Below are positions 38,838-51,000 of a DNA stretch of 64,000 bases, one piece after another. The translations under genes were made by a program, and so were the position numbers. Location of the stretch: contig JAGGNK010000002.1 of NCBI GenBank assembly GCA_017590115.1, positions 16,673,264 through 16,737,263 on the forward strand, written 5' to 3'. Under the pieces are notes generated by a model. That model was not told the DNA's origin, searched no databases, and saw nothing but the letters and a program-made list of their open reading frames with translations. Source of the DNA: Montifringilla adamsi. Its lineage: Eukaryota; Chordata; Aves; Passeriformes; Passeridae. Position 1 is the first letter of the stretch, and every line of letters starts with the position of its first letter.

Positions 38838-41800
38838 TGGGAAGGCTCAGCTGTAGGAGACCGTGATGGATTTTGGAGTGATGCTGCTCTGTGGCTGAAG
38901 ACACTCAAGTGTTAGCTAAGTTCATCCCAACAGGGTTTCTGCCCTCCCTAGATGTTTATACAGAAATCATTCCATCAGCAGGGCAAAGAGCATCTCCTTG
39001 GACAGCAGTTACAGTAAAGGCCACTGCACCAAAATAAAAACAATGACCCAACATGAAACTCCTAAGGAAGCTGCTCACAATTATTTCATTAACTGTAAAA
39101 GTTACTGGTAAAAACTGCTAACTCTAAAGAGAAGTTTTATTCAAGTTCAGAAAACACTGAAACACTGTTATACAATCTAGTTTAAAAATAACTCCCTTTA
39201 AAAAGAACAGGCAATAAAACTAAAACCCAACACACCCCAAAATGCACACACAGTCAATGCTAACAGCATGAAAAAAACCAAACTTCCAATAACCACATAT
39301 CTGGCATTTTCCTTTATCCCCCTCCTGGCACCATGCAAAGTCAGAATCTAAAGTCATTCCCTTTTCAGTTGAGAGTAAATTGCATTCAATAACTGATTTT
39401 TCTATTTGAGTTGCAAGCAGTGTACAGAAATCAAAACATTTAACATAAAATTTAGTCTGCCTCACTTTGCTAAAACAAACAATAGTTATGAGAAGCAAAA
39501 CACTCTAAAGTGGAACAATTCACTTTCAGCACTTAAAAGCAGAAAATGTGGAAGCAAACACAGATGAATACTGGAACAGAGAAGGGGTGGAACAGCTCTG
39601 CTTCCTTGCAGGAGATCAAGCTCCAGAGTTAGAACATTCTTAGCAACTGTGAGCTAAATCTGGCTCTTCTTCCTTTGCCTGCTTAATTGCAAAAATTTCA
39701 ATCAACATTTCTCACACAGGCAATCAGGTTCTGGAATATGCTGAACTGACCTCAGTGTCAGCCTCTGGGGTGTGCTGATGGCAGACTCCTGTGTCTAACA
39801 GCAAACTACTGCTCCACTTTGTAATAAAAGAGATACATATTCGAGCAATAAAACACCAGGTGTGATTTCCTGATGATTTGGACAGTCATCTATGAATCAG
39901 TGGACTGAGGTTGTCCATAAAGTGTTTGTTTATGCCAAACAAAAAAGAAATTAAAGTGAAAGAATAAAAGAAAAAAACATCATGTAGCATGGAGGCCACA
40001 GAAGTGTCATAAACAGAAAAAATTAACAACTCAAAATTGTTCAGGCAGCAAGAATCATCAAGTTAAGTTCTTGTGTTTTAAAGGATTGCCCCGGCCCATG
40101 AGTGAAAAGAAATCCCCACAGCCCAACACCAATTCTGGCTGCTTCTCTGGGGAAGAGCTGAGTTCACACACTGCACAGAGAGAAAAAATGAACAGTGAGG
40201 AGGCAGGGACAGAGTCCTACATGCTGTGATCCATCTGAGTATCCCTGGTTCTGCAGGCCCATTGACTCACCAGATACAGCTCAATAATTCATGGACACTT
40301 AGTTATGGAGTAAGTTTTTGTACCTTTAATGCAGAAATCCATAGGGGTTACACAATTCACCTACTTACACGTGTGACAACACATCCACAGGCTCTGTGCT
40401 GCTGCAGCACTTCCTACATCCACCTTTTGAGAGAGGGCTGGGAATGGAAAGGATCTTGGAAGTGTTACTAGTTCAGCCTGTGCCGTCTGTAACACCACAC
40501 TGGGAAGAGGAATTCCCCACTTTTTCCTCCAGCCTAAGATCTGACCTGCAAACCTAATAAATGGCAAGGGAGAAACTTTTCCTAGAGGCTGCTAGAAGAA
40601 ATCACCTATATTAGTTAGAGAGCGAAGCCTAAATTTAACACACATGTCATTCTGGGAAACAAATCTATACATACATAAAAAGTAGATACATATATAAAAA
40701 TAAAAAAAGAGAGTACATACATAAAAAATACATAAACAAAAGGTAGAAAAGTGCACGTCTAAGATGGAGGCAAAAACTTGTATTGACAGAAACATCATGT
40801 ACATCATTTCCTTTGATGTCAGAGTGAAATGTCTGAATGTTAGAGTGCTATTCACCATAACAGCCAAACTCAGCTCTCAAACATAAAGAAGAATTCTCTG
40901 TACATTTTTGTGTACAATTTTTGGGTTCAGATAAAACTCTCTTCCTTCATAAAATTTAAAAAAAGCAATTTCTGTTGTACCTCAGTATCACAATGCTCCT
41001 CAGATAACTAAATCTCCACTTTCCCCAAAGAGCAACTCAGATAATTGCCTTCTGCTGTTATTAATACAGAAGCATTTGTTTGCAAGTATTTTGGTTTGTA
41101 GATACATTTTGTGGTTTGCCACTGCATTGCTACAATCTGACTGAAATTCCAAAACCAGCTTGCCTAGTCAAATGTTGGGCAGAAATGGATTTCCAGGAAA
41201 ATAATGACTGCTTCTTTTTCTGCTTGCAACTATTTCTACTTTATGATATTTTTCTCCAAACACATTCTAGAGTGCTTGATCACTCTTACTCTATAGCATT
41301 CAGAGAGATTCTGCTGCTGAATTCAATATAAAAACATCTGCCCAGTGAAAGATTATGTTCCTGAGCTGCTTGGACTGGTGCACATAAAAAAATATCTTCA
41401 CTGAAGCAGAATTAGACTTCAGCACAAAGATTTGGCCCATGAAATTACTTTAACATGGACAGTTTATTTGTCAATGACCAAAAAAATTTGGTGAAATCAG
41501 AAGCAATTTTTAATTTCCCAGATTTTTTTTTTAATTTCTAGACAATATCACCACTTTATCCACCCCTAACAACTTGTGCAATATTTTCCAGCTACATAGC
41601 TAGAAGTTCTTTAGGACTAGGAGCCAGCCACAAAAAGCCTATTTTAAAGGGTACAACTCCTTAAGAGTAATTTGGTGGTTACATAAAAGAGTTGTCCTAA
41701 GAACAGCATCCTCACATGAAAGGCAGAACAGTTTTCCTGTTACATTCTTCTTCTGGTGCTAAAGGTAGAAAATATTAATTAATTTGGGACATTTACATAC

Positions 41801-43789
41801 AACCCAGAATTTGCAGACACGTGGCAGTAGAACAAAAAAGAAACCCACACTCACAAAAACCTAAGAGCGAGGTGCATAATGCATGAAGGATAAGAACAGC
41901 AAAAAGTTAAGAGAGCAAGGAAATGTAGACTGACTCAGGCTCCCTGAACAGAGAGGAACTGGAAGGGCGTCCACAACAGAGTAAAGTATCAGGCAGTCAA
42001 TGAGGAAAAAAAACCCAGAATTACTGCATAAACCACTCACAGAAACATATCTGAGCTTCTTCCACTAAAATAATTTTAGAGAAGATAGTTGTTACAACTT
42101 TGCTATCAAAGCCCAAATGTTTCTGCAAACAAAGACATCAGGATCCTTTGATTCAAGCACAGGAAACCTTCCTACCCCCAAAGTCAGTCTGCAGGGACAG
42201 TCCTCAGGGAGCTTTTAACTTCAGCTATGATTCAGCTCTGGGCAGTTCCAGGAGGTCACTCACAAACACGGACTTTAACATCTCTGCACACACAGCACAA
42301 TACAGGCACAATATTTGCTTTCAGGATCTCAAACTCAGAAGCCTTTGTGCATTAAATTGTATAGTTAGTGAGTGTGCAAGAGTGTGTGAGAGTGTCCAAA
42401 CATTGGCAGGCAGAAATTAAAGTAAAACATCAACACCTCTAATTTTTTGCACTGTGTATCATGTCTTTAATTACACCCCTGATTATTCTCACCTTCTTTA
42501 AGATGATGAAGGGGAAAAAAGTTCAAAGGAAGAAAACAAACCATAAATCATTTATTGGAGACCAGCAAAGGCTCAAAAAACTGTAGCTGCAATACTTGCA
42601 ATTTAGTTTATTAACATTGCAGAGTTTCTTTTGTTTCACCTTCCAGAAGTGACCAAGCACCTGTGTTCTTCTCCTATATCAATACACCTGCTGATAAGTT
42701 ACCAAATTAACAGCTCTTCTTAAAGGCAATAATTAGAAATACAGAATAGTGAACAGAGAAAAGAGAACGGGAAAAAATACATAATATAATGAGAGTGATA
42801 TGCCTCAAACAGCAATTTTTCATCAATATCTATTTTTCATGCAGTAATTATAATGCTAATCCATTCTTCTGTGACAAAAAGGCACCTCCACATTATTAAT
42901 GACAACTAATATCTATAATATTAATTTTAAATAAATAATTCATGCAATAATTTATATACTAATAATGTAATTAGACCAAGGTTATGATCTCTGAATAGTA
43001 GATCAGTGCTCAGTTCATGTTGATATCTACTCTCCTCTGACTCAGTGTTTCTGGAGGCTTAATTAAAGCCTACAATATGTTTCAGCCTTTTTTTATTACA
43101 TAAATATTCTACTCCCTCTCTGGACTATTCCTCCTCCTCGTATTGAAGTTTTTGGCTGAGCACAGCAGAGGTGCAGGTGCACATCAGGAGGTAAATACCC
43201 ATTGTGCCCTCTGAACAGCAGGCTGGTGGTGTTTCATCTTGGGTAACAGCTTTGTTTTAGAAGAGTTTTTCCCTGACCACACCAAGCCCCCTGCAAAGTT
43301 CCCCAAGGCTCAGAGAAGCTGTCTGAAAGCAGAAAGCATCAAGAGATGCTGTGGGAACAAGCGACACTTTCAGCTGCCCCTCAGCAAGACATCACCTGCA
43401 CCACGGGGCCAGTCTGCCCTCTGTGCCCTGGTGGGATGGAGCTGAGCTCACAGCAGAGCTCTGCTTTCCTTCTCTCTGCCTTCCCCTCCCTCTGGACTCG
43501 GGGTGGTTCCCCACAGTCACAGATCTCTACAAAAACCCACCCAGCTCCCAACTGGCCAAGTCACCTCAACTTGTTAAACAGGTCAGGGGAAGAAACACTA
43601 TATGTTTTCCTGCTTTGGAAATACTTCTTTGCTTCTAAAATGTGGGGGTGGAGAGGAAGAGACATGAGAAAAAGAAAACAAAAAGAAAACCCTAGGACGG
43701 AGCCTCTAATTACCTTTTCTTAGAAAGGCTCTTTAGACCCTCCCTTACTCAATGCCATTAACTAATACTTGTTCCATAGATAAAGTCCA
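38838..43789. other. Unique AT-rich sequence, no gene seen
   Basis: No exon or transposon recognised. A moderately CpG-bearing segment at 40220-40400 and a short GTGTG-rich bit at 42369-42396 are noted. GC rises at 43200-43560. Confidence 0.5.
40665..40746. repeat. Degenerate ACATAAAA simple repeat
   Basis: Repeated TACATA and ATAAAAA words (ATACATACATAAAA, ACATATATAAAAAT, GTACATACATAAAAAATACA). An imperfect AT-rich microsatellite. Confidence 0.75.
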
Positions 43790-44317
43790 TTATCTGTTAA
43801 TTAGTTCTGATGAAGTTTGGACAGGAGCAGCACTGCACAGAAATGTTTTCTCAGTGGCCCATAATGGTCGTGGTGCTGCTCCTTTCCGAGACTCGTGTCC
43901 ATATCCTATAGGACCACTATTCCTCAGGATCCATCTGTGCAGCTCAGACTGCACAGGGCACAGACAGGAGGGGCCAACAGAGCAGGGTTTGCCCTCCTTA
44001 TCTGTGCATCTTCCATTTGCTTCCTGGATAACTCTTGGCTGATTATTCTCCTCCTGCTTCCCAGCAACAGGAACCAGATAATGCATCTGCTTTCCATCCC
44101 CTGGACTGACTGTGCAAAAAAGTATTCTTGATTGTCTGAGAGCATCCCATCGTGCTGAAATAATGCAGCCACTTAGATCGCTCTGGAAACATGCTTCTAC
44201 TGCAGCCCCATTTCTTAGGGGAAATGGCTTAAGTGCATTGGTTGTATGGTGTTCAAAACTGCTTGGCACCGATTTTCTTCTTTCTACAAGCCTATTATAG
44301 TAATTTATGATGGGCAT
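43790..44317 (-). other. Long open frame, candidate conserved noncoding block
   Basis: A 175-codon minus-strand frame overlaps three plus-strand frames, so most of this 530-bp stretch lacks stops on both strands. The translation shows no domain I recognise. The plus strand has homeodomain-like TTAATTAG (43798-43805), GATA-type sites (GGATAAC near 44026) and scattered CpGs. Freedom from stops on both strands fits a slowly evolving noncoding element as well as a gene. Confidence 0.25.
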
Positions 44318-46581
44318 TTGGAAGATATTTCATATTTACAAACTATTCTAAAGAAGAAAACTGGAAAGATACTCGAGGTTTCTGCATCTCCTCTGGTGCT
44401 AAAGGACAATTTCAAGTAGTGGCTGAACCAGCTCTTTCAGAAAATTTGTTCAGGTTGGACCCATGTGGGAAGGGAAATACTGAATGCAAATTCTATTCAT
44501 TTCCTAAGACATACCACACAGCACCCTGTGACCACTCCTGCACACAGGAACAGCTGATATTTATCACCACCACCACCTCAGTCCTAAACCCATGCACCAG
44601 AACAATTGACAGGTAACAGACTGGCAGCTACACCTAGAAAATCCAAGACACTCAACAGCTGCAGAGTTTACATTATATTTTATTGGGTTTTCCCTAGATT
44701 TAAGGGTTATTGATGTGTTAGAAACCCAAGCAGATATCACTGCCTTTCTTTACTGAGGTCATTATGTCATTTGCTAATGACTCCTGCTAACACAACTCTA
44801 TCTCTGAGGCTGATGGTGGGGCTCTCACAGAAGCAGCAAGCAGAAAACAGCCAGTGCAATCACAAATTACTTGCTTTTATAAAGCACAGCATAGTTAAAG
44901 ACCTAAACAGTGAATTATGTTGACTAATGCATTAAAATGGAACGTGCTTTCACAGAAAGGTTGCAGAAGTCACTGTATAGTAGGTCTGGTAAGATTTCAC
45001 TTAAGAAGACACGAGGAAGGAGAATAAAAAGAAAGAGGCAACTGAAGTTACATAATTACTTATTGACAATGACAAGTGCAACATTAAGGGTAAAATATTA
45101 CATGTTTAAACGAAATGAATAATTGCTGTACACATCCATTTAGCAAACATTCAACAACAAGGTGAACGAGAGGTCTCTTCATTCCAGCTAAAAAGTCTAT
45201 TAGCCTAATTTACAATTACCCACACTCTAGGAAAAAAAAGCTGTCAGGGCACAGAAATGTCACTGGTGACAGTTTACATTACACCAGTGCTCAGATCACA
45301 ATGAAACTGTTAGCAGCAAATTACCATCAACTCAAACACAGTAGTGCAAGACTTGGAACAATGTAAATCAATCTTCCAGCAATTCCATTTTTTTCCCAGA
45401 TGTTTTTTGGAAGCACAAATAAACTCACACAATGCTAATCCATTCTGGTTTTAAAAAGGAATCTGGGAAAATTTAAACATTCTCCTGGATTTTTAGTGTA
45501 AACACAAGGGCACATTTATATAGAGCACTCTTGCACAGGAAATTAAACGCAAAAGTAATTTTATAATTAAAGTTTCCCAGGAAATATTCTAAGAAATAAT
45601 GTTATTGACTTAGCCTGCAAAACCTATTGAAATTCTGCCTTTATAGAAATGCCTCAATGTATCTAAATTAAATATCTATCTAAATGTAATCATGCTTTCC
45701 TGTTTCCCACCTTTCATCATTTGCTTCTTCTGGTTAAAACTAGCAATCACCTTTCCTTCTTGAAAGTTGTGATGATTTCCTACTGCCTGTGGCAAGTTGT
45801 AGTTTGTCCTTTTACATGGTGCTACTGTAAAACAAGATTATCATAACAGGTATGCCTGTACTTCACATTAGATTTTCAAGAGTAAAAAAGAAAAAAAATC
45901 TTGCACCTACTCAAAAACTATAATGGAATATTTTGTCAAAACTATAATAGAATTAGACAGGATCTCCTTGCAATGCTCAAATCACGTGATATTCAAAGCT
46001 GGCAGTCAATAAACAATATATTCCATTTCTATCCTAAGACCACTGTGTAGTTCATGCCAAGACTGCTCTGAAAACTGATAACAGAGTGGGCATGAGGTTA
46101 AAAACTGAATACTTTCACTAACCTTGCTGACATCCATAGTAAGTTCCATTTTAAAAGTTTCTGCACATTAAGGTCAAAGTCAACACTCTGAGTCAACTTC
46201 CAAGGGGAAAACTTCCACCCAGGACTATTTTTCCAAGTTAAAGCAACTCCTGAGTACCAGCAATGGAATTGTATAGGCAGCAACCACTCCAGCCAGTAAG
46301 GAATTGAATTAAGACATTCTGAAGAAGGAAAGGTTAAAGACATGCTGCTGTTTCAGTGCCAAGCAGTCAAAGGAAAGGTCTGCTATGTGAGAGCTGGGTT
46401 TGTGATGTGGGGGTGCTGCAGTCATTGTAAATTGCACAAGAGAAGTAGAACTTGAAATATTTTGAGAATAATTAACCACAGTAAAAGAGTGAAGGGCTTG
46501 GTGCACAGGATATGGAACAAGGGTACAGATGGAAGTGACAAGCTTTATTAATTCCCAGCAGGGGAAAGAATCTGCTTTTTT
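44318..46581. other. Unique AT-rich sequence, no gene seen
   Basis: A 24-bp direct repeat (CAAAACTATAAT word at about 45912 and 45937) is the only structure seen. Confidence 0.55.
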
Positions 46582-46627
46582 TTTGGCTGAGTAAAGGAGA
46601 GACACTCCTCTCTTTTACTCAGCCAAA
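46582..46627. repeat. Near-perfect hairpin, 20-bp arms, 6-base loop
   Basis: TTTGGCTGAGTAAAGGAGAG (46582-46601) and CTCTCTTTTACTCAGCCAAA (46608-46627) are reverse complements except for one position, which still pairs as G-U in RNA. The loop is ACACTC. It could be a miniature inverted-repeat transposon relic, a local inverted duplication, or a small-RNA precursor; the stem is shorter than a normal animal pre-miRNA stem. Confidence 0.85.
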
Positions 46628-46879
46628 GCAACTGTTCTTTCAGCTTTCTGAAATTGAATAAATGGTTAAAGTACTTGTTCTCATCTCTGGGGCAGTCTGC
46701 TACTCTCATAACCCTTAACAGCTTCATTGATCCTGAAAAACTTATCATTTTGGGAAATCATTAGCATAAAAAGATATTTATAAAACACCTGCTACCAGCC
46801 TCGCAATTGCTGGCTCAGCATTGCAGGAACCACCCCTGCCTCAGCAACTCTGCAGTGACCCAGCCCAAACCATGGAGAA
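46628..46879. other. Unique sequence, no gene seen
   Basis: Spacer between the hairpin and the palindrome. Nothing recognised. Confidence 0.55.
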
Positions 46880-46897
46880 GTTTGAGAGCTCTCAAAC
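46880..46897. repeat. Exact 18-bp palindrome
   Basis: GTTTGAGAGCTCTCAAAC, symmetric around the SacI-like GAGCTC core with no spacer. It lies 253 bases right of the 20-bp hairpin. Confidence 0.85.
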
Positions 46898-48062
46898 AAG
46901 GACTTAGCTTTAGAAGTCACAAAGAAAAGTCTGTTGTAAATAATTATGGATACTCCTTGGCAGGAGGAACACTTCCAGGTGTTATACAAGGATGAACTCT
47001 GACAAATCTGGACAGGGCAGGGCCATACCATGGCTGTAACAGCATCCAGCATTCAAGCACCTTTGGCCATTACCTGTAGCTGTATTACATTTAAAAACAG
47101 TCAAGCTGTATTTCTTTCCTGTGAATACATGCTTGTGCTTAGAAAATGTCACTATTTTAATGATCATGGGTAAAATCAGCACCCCTAAATCTCAGTTTGA
47201 GGCAGCCCAGCATGAAGCTATCTGCAGCCAGGGCATGTAGCCCACAGCACCAGAGCAGAACCTCAGGAACAAGCACAGCAATAAAGAGAATTAAAGAACT
47301 TGGTTTTTAAAATAGAAAGCCGCAATAAAAGCAAATGGCTTGAAAGTCTAATGGTGGAATGAGAATTATGTATTACAGCCCTGGGCAAGACAGTAACAGC
47401 TCACTAAGCTTCTTTATCTAGAAACAATCACTGCAAAAGCATGTCTAAAGTGGGATATTCGTGAGTCAGGCTGCTTGAAGCCCTCTGTAGCACTACCACC
47501 TTCTCTCAGGCTGTTCTGACCACTGCTGACAAACTACATGCTGCTATTTTCCCTTCAGCTACTCCCATCTCATTTCTCTACACTCACGGTGCGTAGCTCC
47601 ATTAAATAATTTGCAATTATCACCTGCTCCATGTTGTCTAAAACACTGCTACTCCACACCTGCCCAAATTGAAGCCAAAGCAAACTGAACAAAAGCCTGA
47701 GTTTGCACACACTAAATGCTCTAGGAGACCTGATAAAACTACAGCTCTGGTGACTTTCACCATTTCCCTAATCCTATGAATTACACTGGCTGCTGGCTGG
47801 CAACAGAATTTCCAGCATACAGCTGCTGAGAAAAGTATTCAAAGATGTGACTCAAAGTCTTTATATAAAAAGCCTGAAGTCAATAGGGATACACTGAACT
47901 ATCATAGCTCCAAAAGCTGTGTAGGCATTCAGGTCTCCAAAATATTCCATGTGTTTCAGAATTAGTAACGTTAGTGCACAACGGGAAACAGAGGCTGATA
48001 AAAGATGCACTGCTACGGCAATGATGGCTTTTGCCAAACCCATTACAATTCACACACACACA
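46898..48062. other. Unique sequence with a possible conserved segment
   Basis: The stretch 47930-48050 has three CpGs (AACGTT, CAACGGG, TACGGC) and a TGGCTTTTGCCAAA element resembling a nuclear factor I site. It ends in a short (CA)6 run (48051-48062). Frames are open on both strands without protein features. Conservation cannot be judged from one sequence. Confidence 0.3.
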
Positions 48063-51000
48063 GGGGCAGGAGAAAGGCCAGACCTTTACTTTGTTGTTTT
48101 AGTCCCCTTGTGCTCCACAATTAAGCTTTAATAGCCATGTGATATTTTTAGCAGTTTTGAATGGACTGCTGTTGCTATTTTTACAAGTACCACCATTATC
48201 CTGCTCAAAGTGTTGGTATGTAAGATGCATTTTTGCTTCTACTACTTAAGGCAGACTCTTCAAGATTATATCAGGAAAATGAAGCATTAGAGAAAAGCAC
48301 CTACTGCTGTTTTGGGATTTCTTTCCTCACATTTGATAATTTATGGATATAAAAGTAAATACAAACAAAAGTAACATAATAGTACCAGTGTTAAACTCCT
48401 TCTGGGAGGAGAGGGGCAATACAGAAGTGATTATTAAATCTGGGGGGAAAGACTTTCTTAGCCTAAAGAACTTATTCAACCTTGAGATACCCGCAAGACA
48501 TCATTTTTTTCTTGGAATTGTAGCTTTGTTAAATATTAACTCAAAATATTACCAGCTCAGAAGAAAAGATGACAGAAAAATCCCAAATGTTGCATCTCTG
48601 ATGATCTTTGTTTGCTGTTTTTATAATACTGGTTTTAGCATGTTTATGGTGACATTTTTCCTTGTGCTGAGCAGCTGAAATTTCTGGTCTGCCCTACAAT
48701 CTGTCCAACTGCTTCAAGTCTTGGGGGATGGCATTCTCCACTTCCTCCTGCACCTCTCTATTCTCCTGCTTTATTTCCAGTATTTGATGCTAGTATTTCC
48801 TAAACTACTTCCTTTGCTTTTTATTTACAAATCCAGCTTAAAATCTCTCATTGCTCTTACCCTGTCTGTGGGTAAATGACTCCAACACCAGCACAGCGCA
48901 GATCTCCTCTGCCCAATTACCAATCTTGACAAGTTTTGTTTCCAGCTACCATGATAATTCTAATTTGTAGTTTCACACCAAGGCAGGGGTTTGAACAGTT
49001 GGAGTAACCAGACAGAGGCCTGGATTCCCATTAAAGTGCTTTTTTTTTTTACAAAGGCTCCAGTCTGGGAGTTGAGCAGGACAAAAACCTGATCCTGTTT
49101 ATTGTCACACCTGTGCAATTACGCACCTCTCTCAACAGAGCCTTCTGCAAGCCACAGCACACTCCTAGTCCAAAATATTCCTTATTCCCTGAGAAAATTC
49201 CTCTATCTCCTTCTCCTTAACATGGTTATTAGAGCCCAGAATTTCTCACTGCTGTCTCTAGAATCATCAATCACAGCACAGTGTTATGCCCTTGATTTGT
49301 TGTTTCACCTGGCTGCTCTACTTAAGAGTGTTTTTCACAGCCTACAATAATAATTTTCTCCTTTCATGCACACTAACAAAGTAACTTTCCATGGCCTGTT
49401 CTGAACTCAGAATTGCATCAGGAATCACTGCTTGTATTTCTACTGATAGCACTTGAAGACATGGAAGGTTTTGACCCTCTAAACACACACACAAAGCAAG
49501 TTCCTGGACACCACACATTAAATAAAGCAAAGCTTTATCTTTCTCTTGATGCACAATGAGCATTTCCATGAAACTTCCTTTTTGCCTGATTCAAAACAAC
49601 ACTTCAGATATTCACCTTTGTATAGTTTAAATACATGCTTTTCAAAACAACAATCAGTGGCATAACCCCAACAGCAAAAATTTGCTTCTGCTGACAGTAC
49701 CCAGAATTTTGGGTTGGTCCCAATAGTAGAGACTCTACTAGAAGCAAAATTTCACACCTAGCATGCAGACCTAATAACCCAAATACTTTTAGGGAAAATG
49801 TTTAAGCACTTTGGGCTTGAGTTCCATGAAAACAATGTTTACTGTTCTAAAATACAACCTGTATAGTGACCTAGCAAAAAGGCAGCTCAGACTTCCCTTC
49901 TGAAGAACACCTAATACGAGGACAAAGTGAAAGGAATTGACTGCTGCTGAGTTTCCCAACATCACTCTCAGGTAAAGGATATCAAGAGTCCTCCAGAGGA
50001 CAGGTGAGATTTCCAACTTGAATGATACATCTCACACATTTTCTTTAGTAAAAAAATAAAACAATTTACAAACTTCCATTATACAGACTATTAACAAAGT
50101 AAAACAAAACCTTCAGGGTTTGTTTTGTTTCAAAGCTGTTCTGTTATCAAGTTTTTGTACTCCACATACAGCAAATGCCTGCAGTGTTATGTAAGAGAAA
50201 CTGTTCTGCAAAGAGGCATCAGGTTGTCATCCATGAAGTTGGCAAAGAGGTCTGACAGACTGAATCCCTTCCTTGCAGTTCTATTAATCATGCATTCTGT
50301 ATCACACAATCGGGTGTTTCAGGGCCCAAGTGTGTTCACAGCCCTGCGTACGCCCTGCTGACTTTCTAACACTTCACTTACTGGCAAGAATATTCAACCC
50401 AGTCTTGAATTACCAGCAAATGTTCCTGAAAAGAAATTGGGGAATTTGCACCTGCACCACAATCCTGAGAGTGGGAGTTACACTCAGCCTGGGAAGAGCA
50501 TCAGAGTGCCAGCCTGTCACCAGAACCTCTGATCAAAAACACCATTGTTAGCTGCTGACAAGAATATCAAATTAACACCCAGAAAGGCAGAAGCAAGGAT
50601 TGCTTAACATGCAACAATTAATATGTTTCCAGTGACAGTTTACAAATTAAAAAGTGAGCTAGCCAAAAGTTACCTAGCACAATTTGGAATTTGTTTCAAT
50701 CACTTATTCAGCTCTGACAAAGTTTAAGACTTTGTTAATTAACAGTGATACATTCCATATATGCCACGGCTGTCATTTCCCAAGTGTTCTTTCTGCTAAG
50801 AAAACAATAAATAAACACATTAATCCCAAGCAAAAGCTTGTAAGTGTAATAATTGTAGAAAGAGAACTCCTATACAACCATAATTTCCATGCTGACATAT
50901 ATCACAGTATTTTAGGACCATCTCCCTCCAGCAGATCAGCAGCCAGTAGAACCAGTTTCCCTGGAAGCAGAGTCCTTGTGCTATTGAAACAGTAATCCAT

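Noticed and set aside
48051..48062. (CA)6 microsatellite
   Set aside because: Too short to be of interest by itself.
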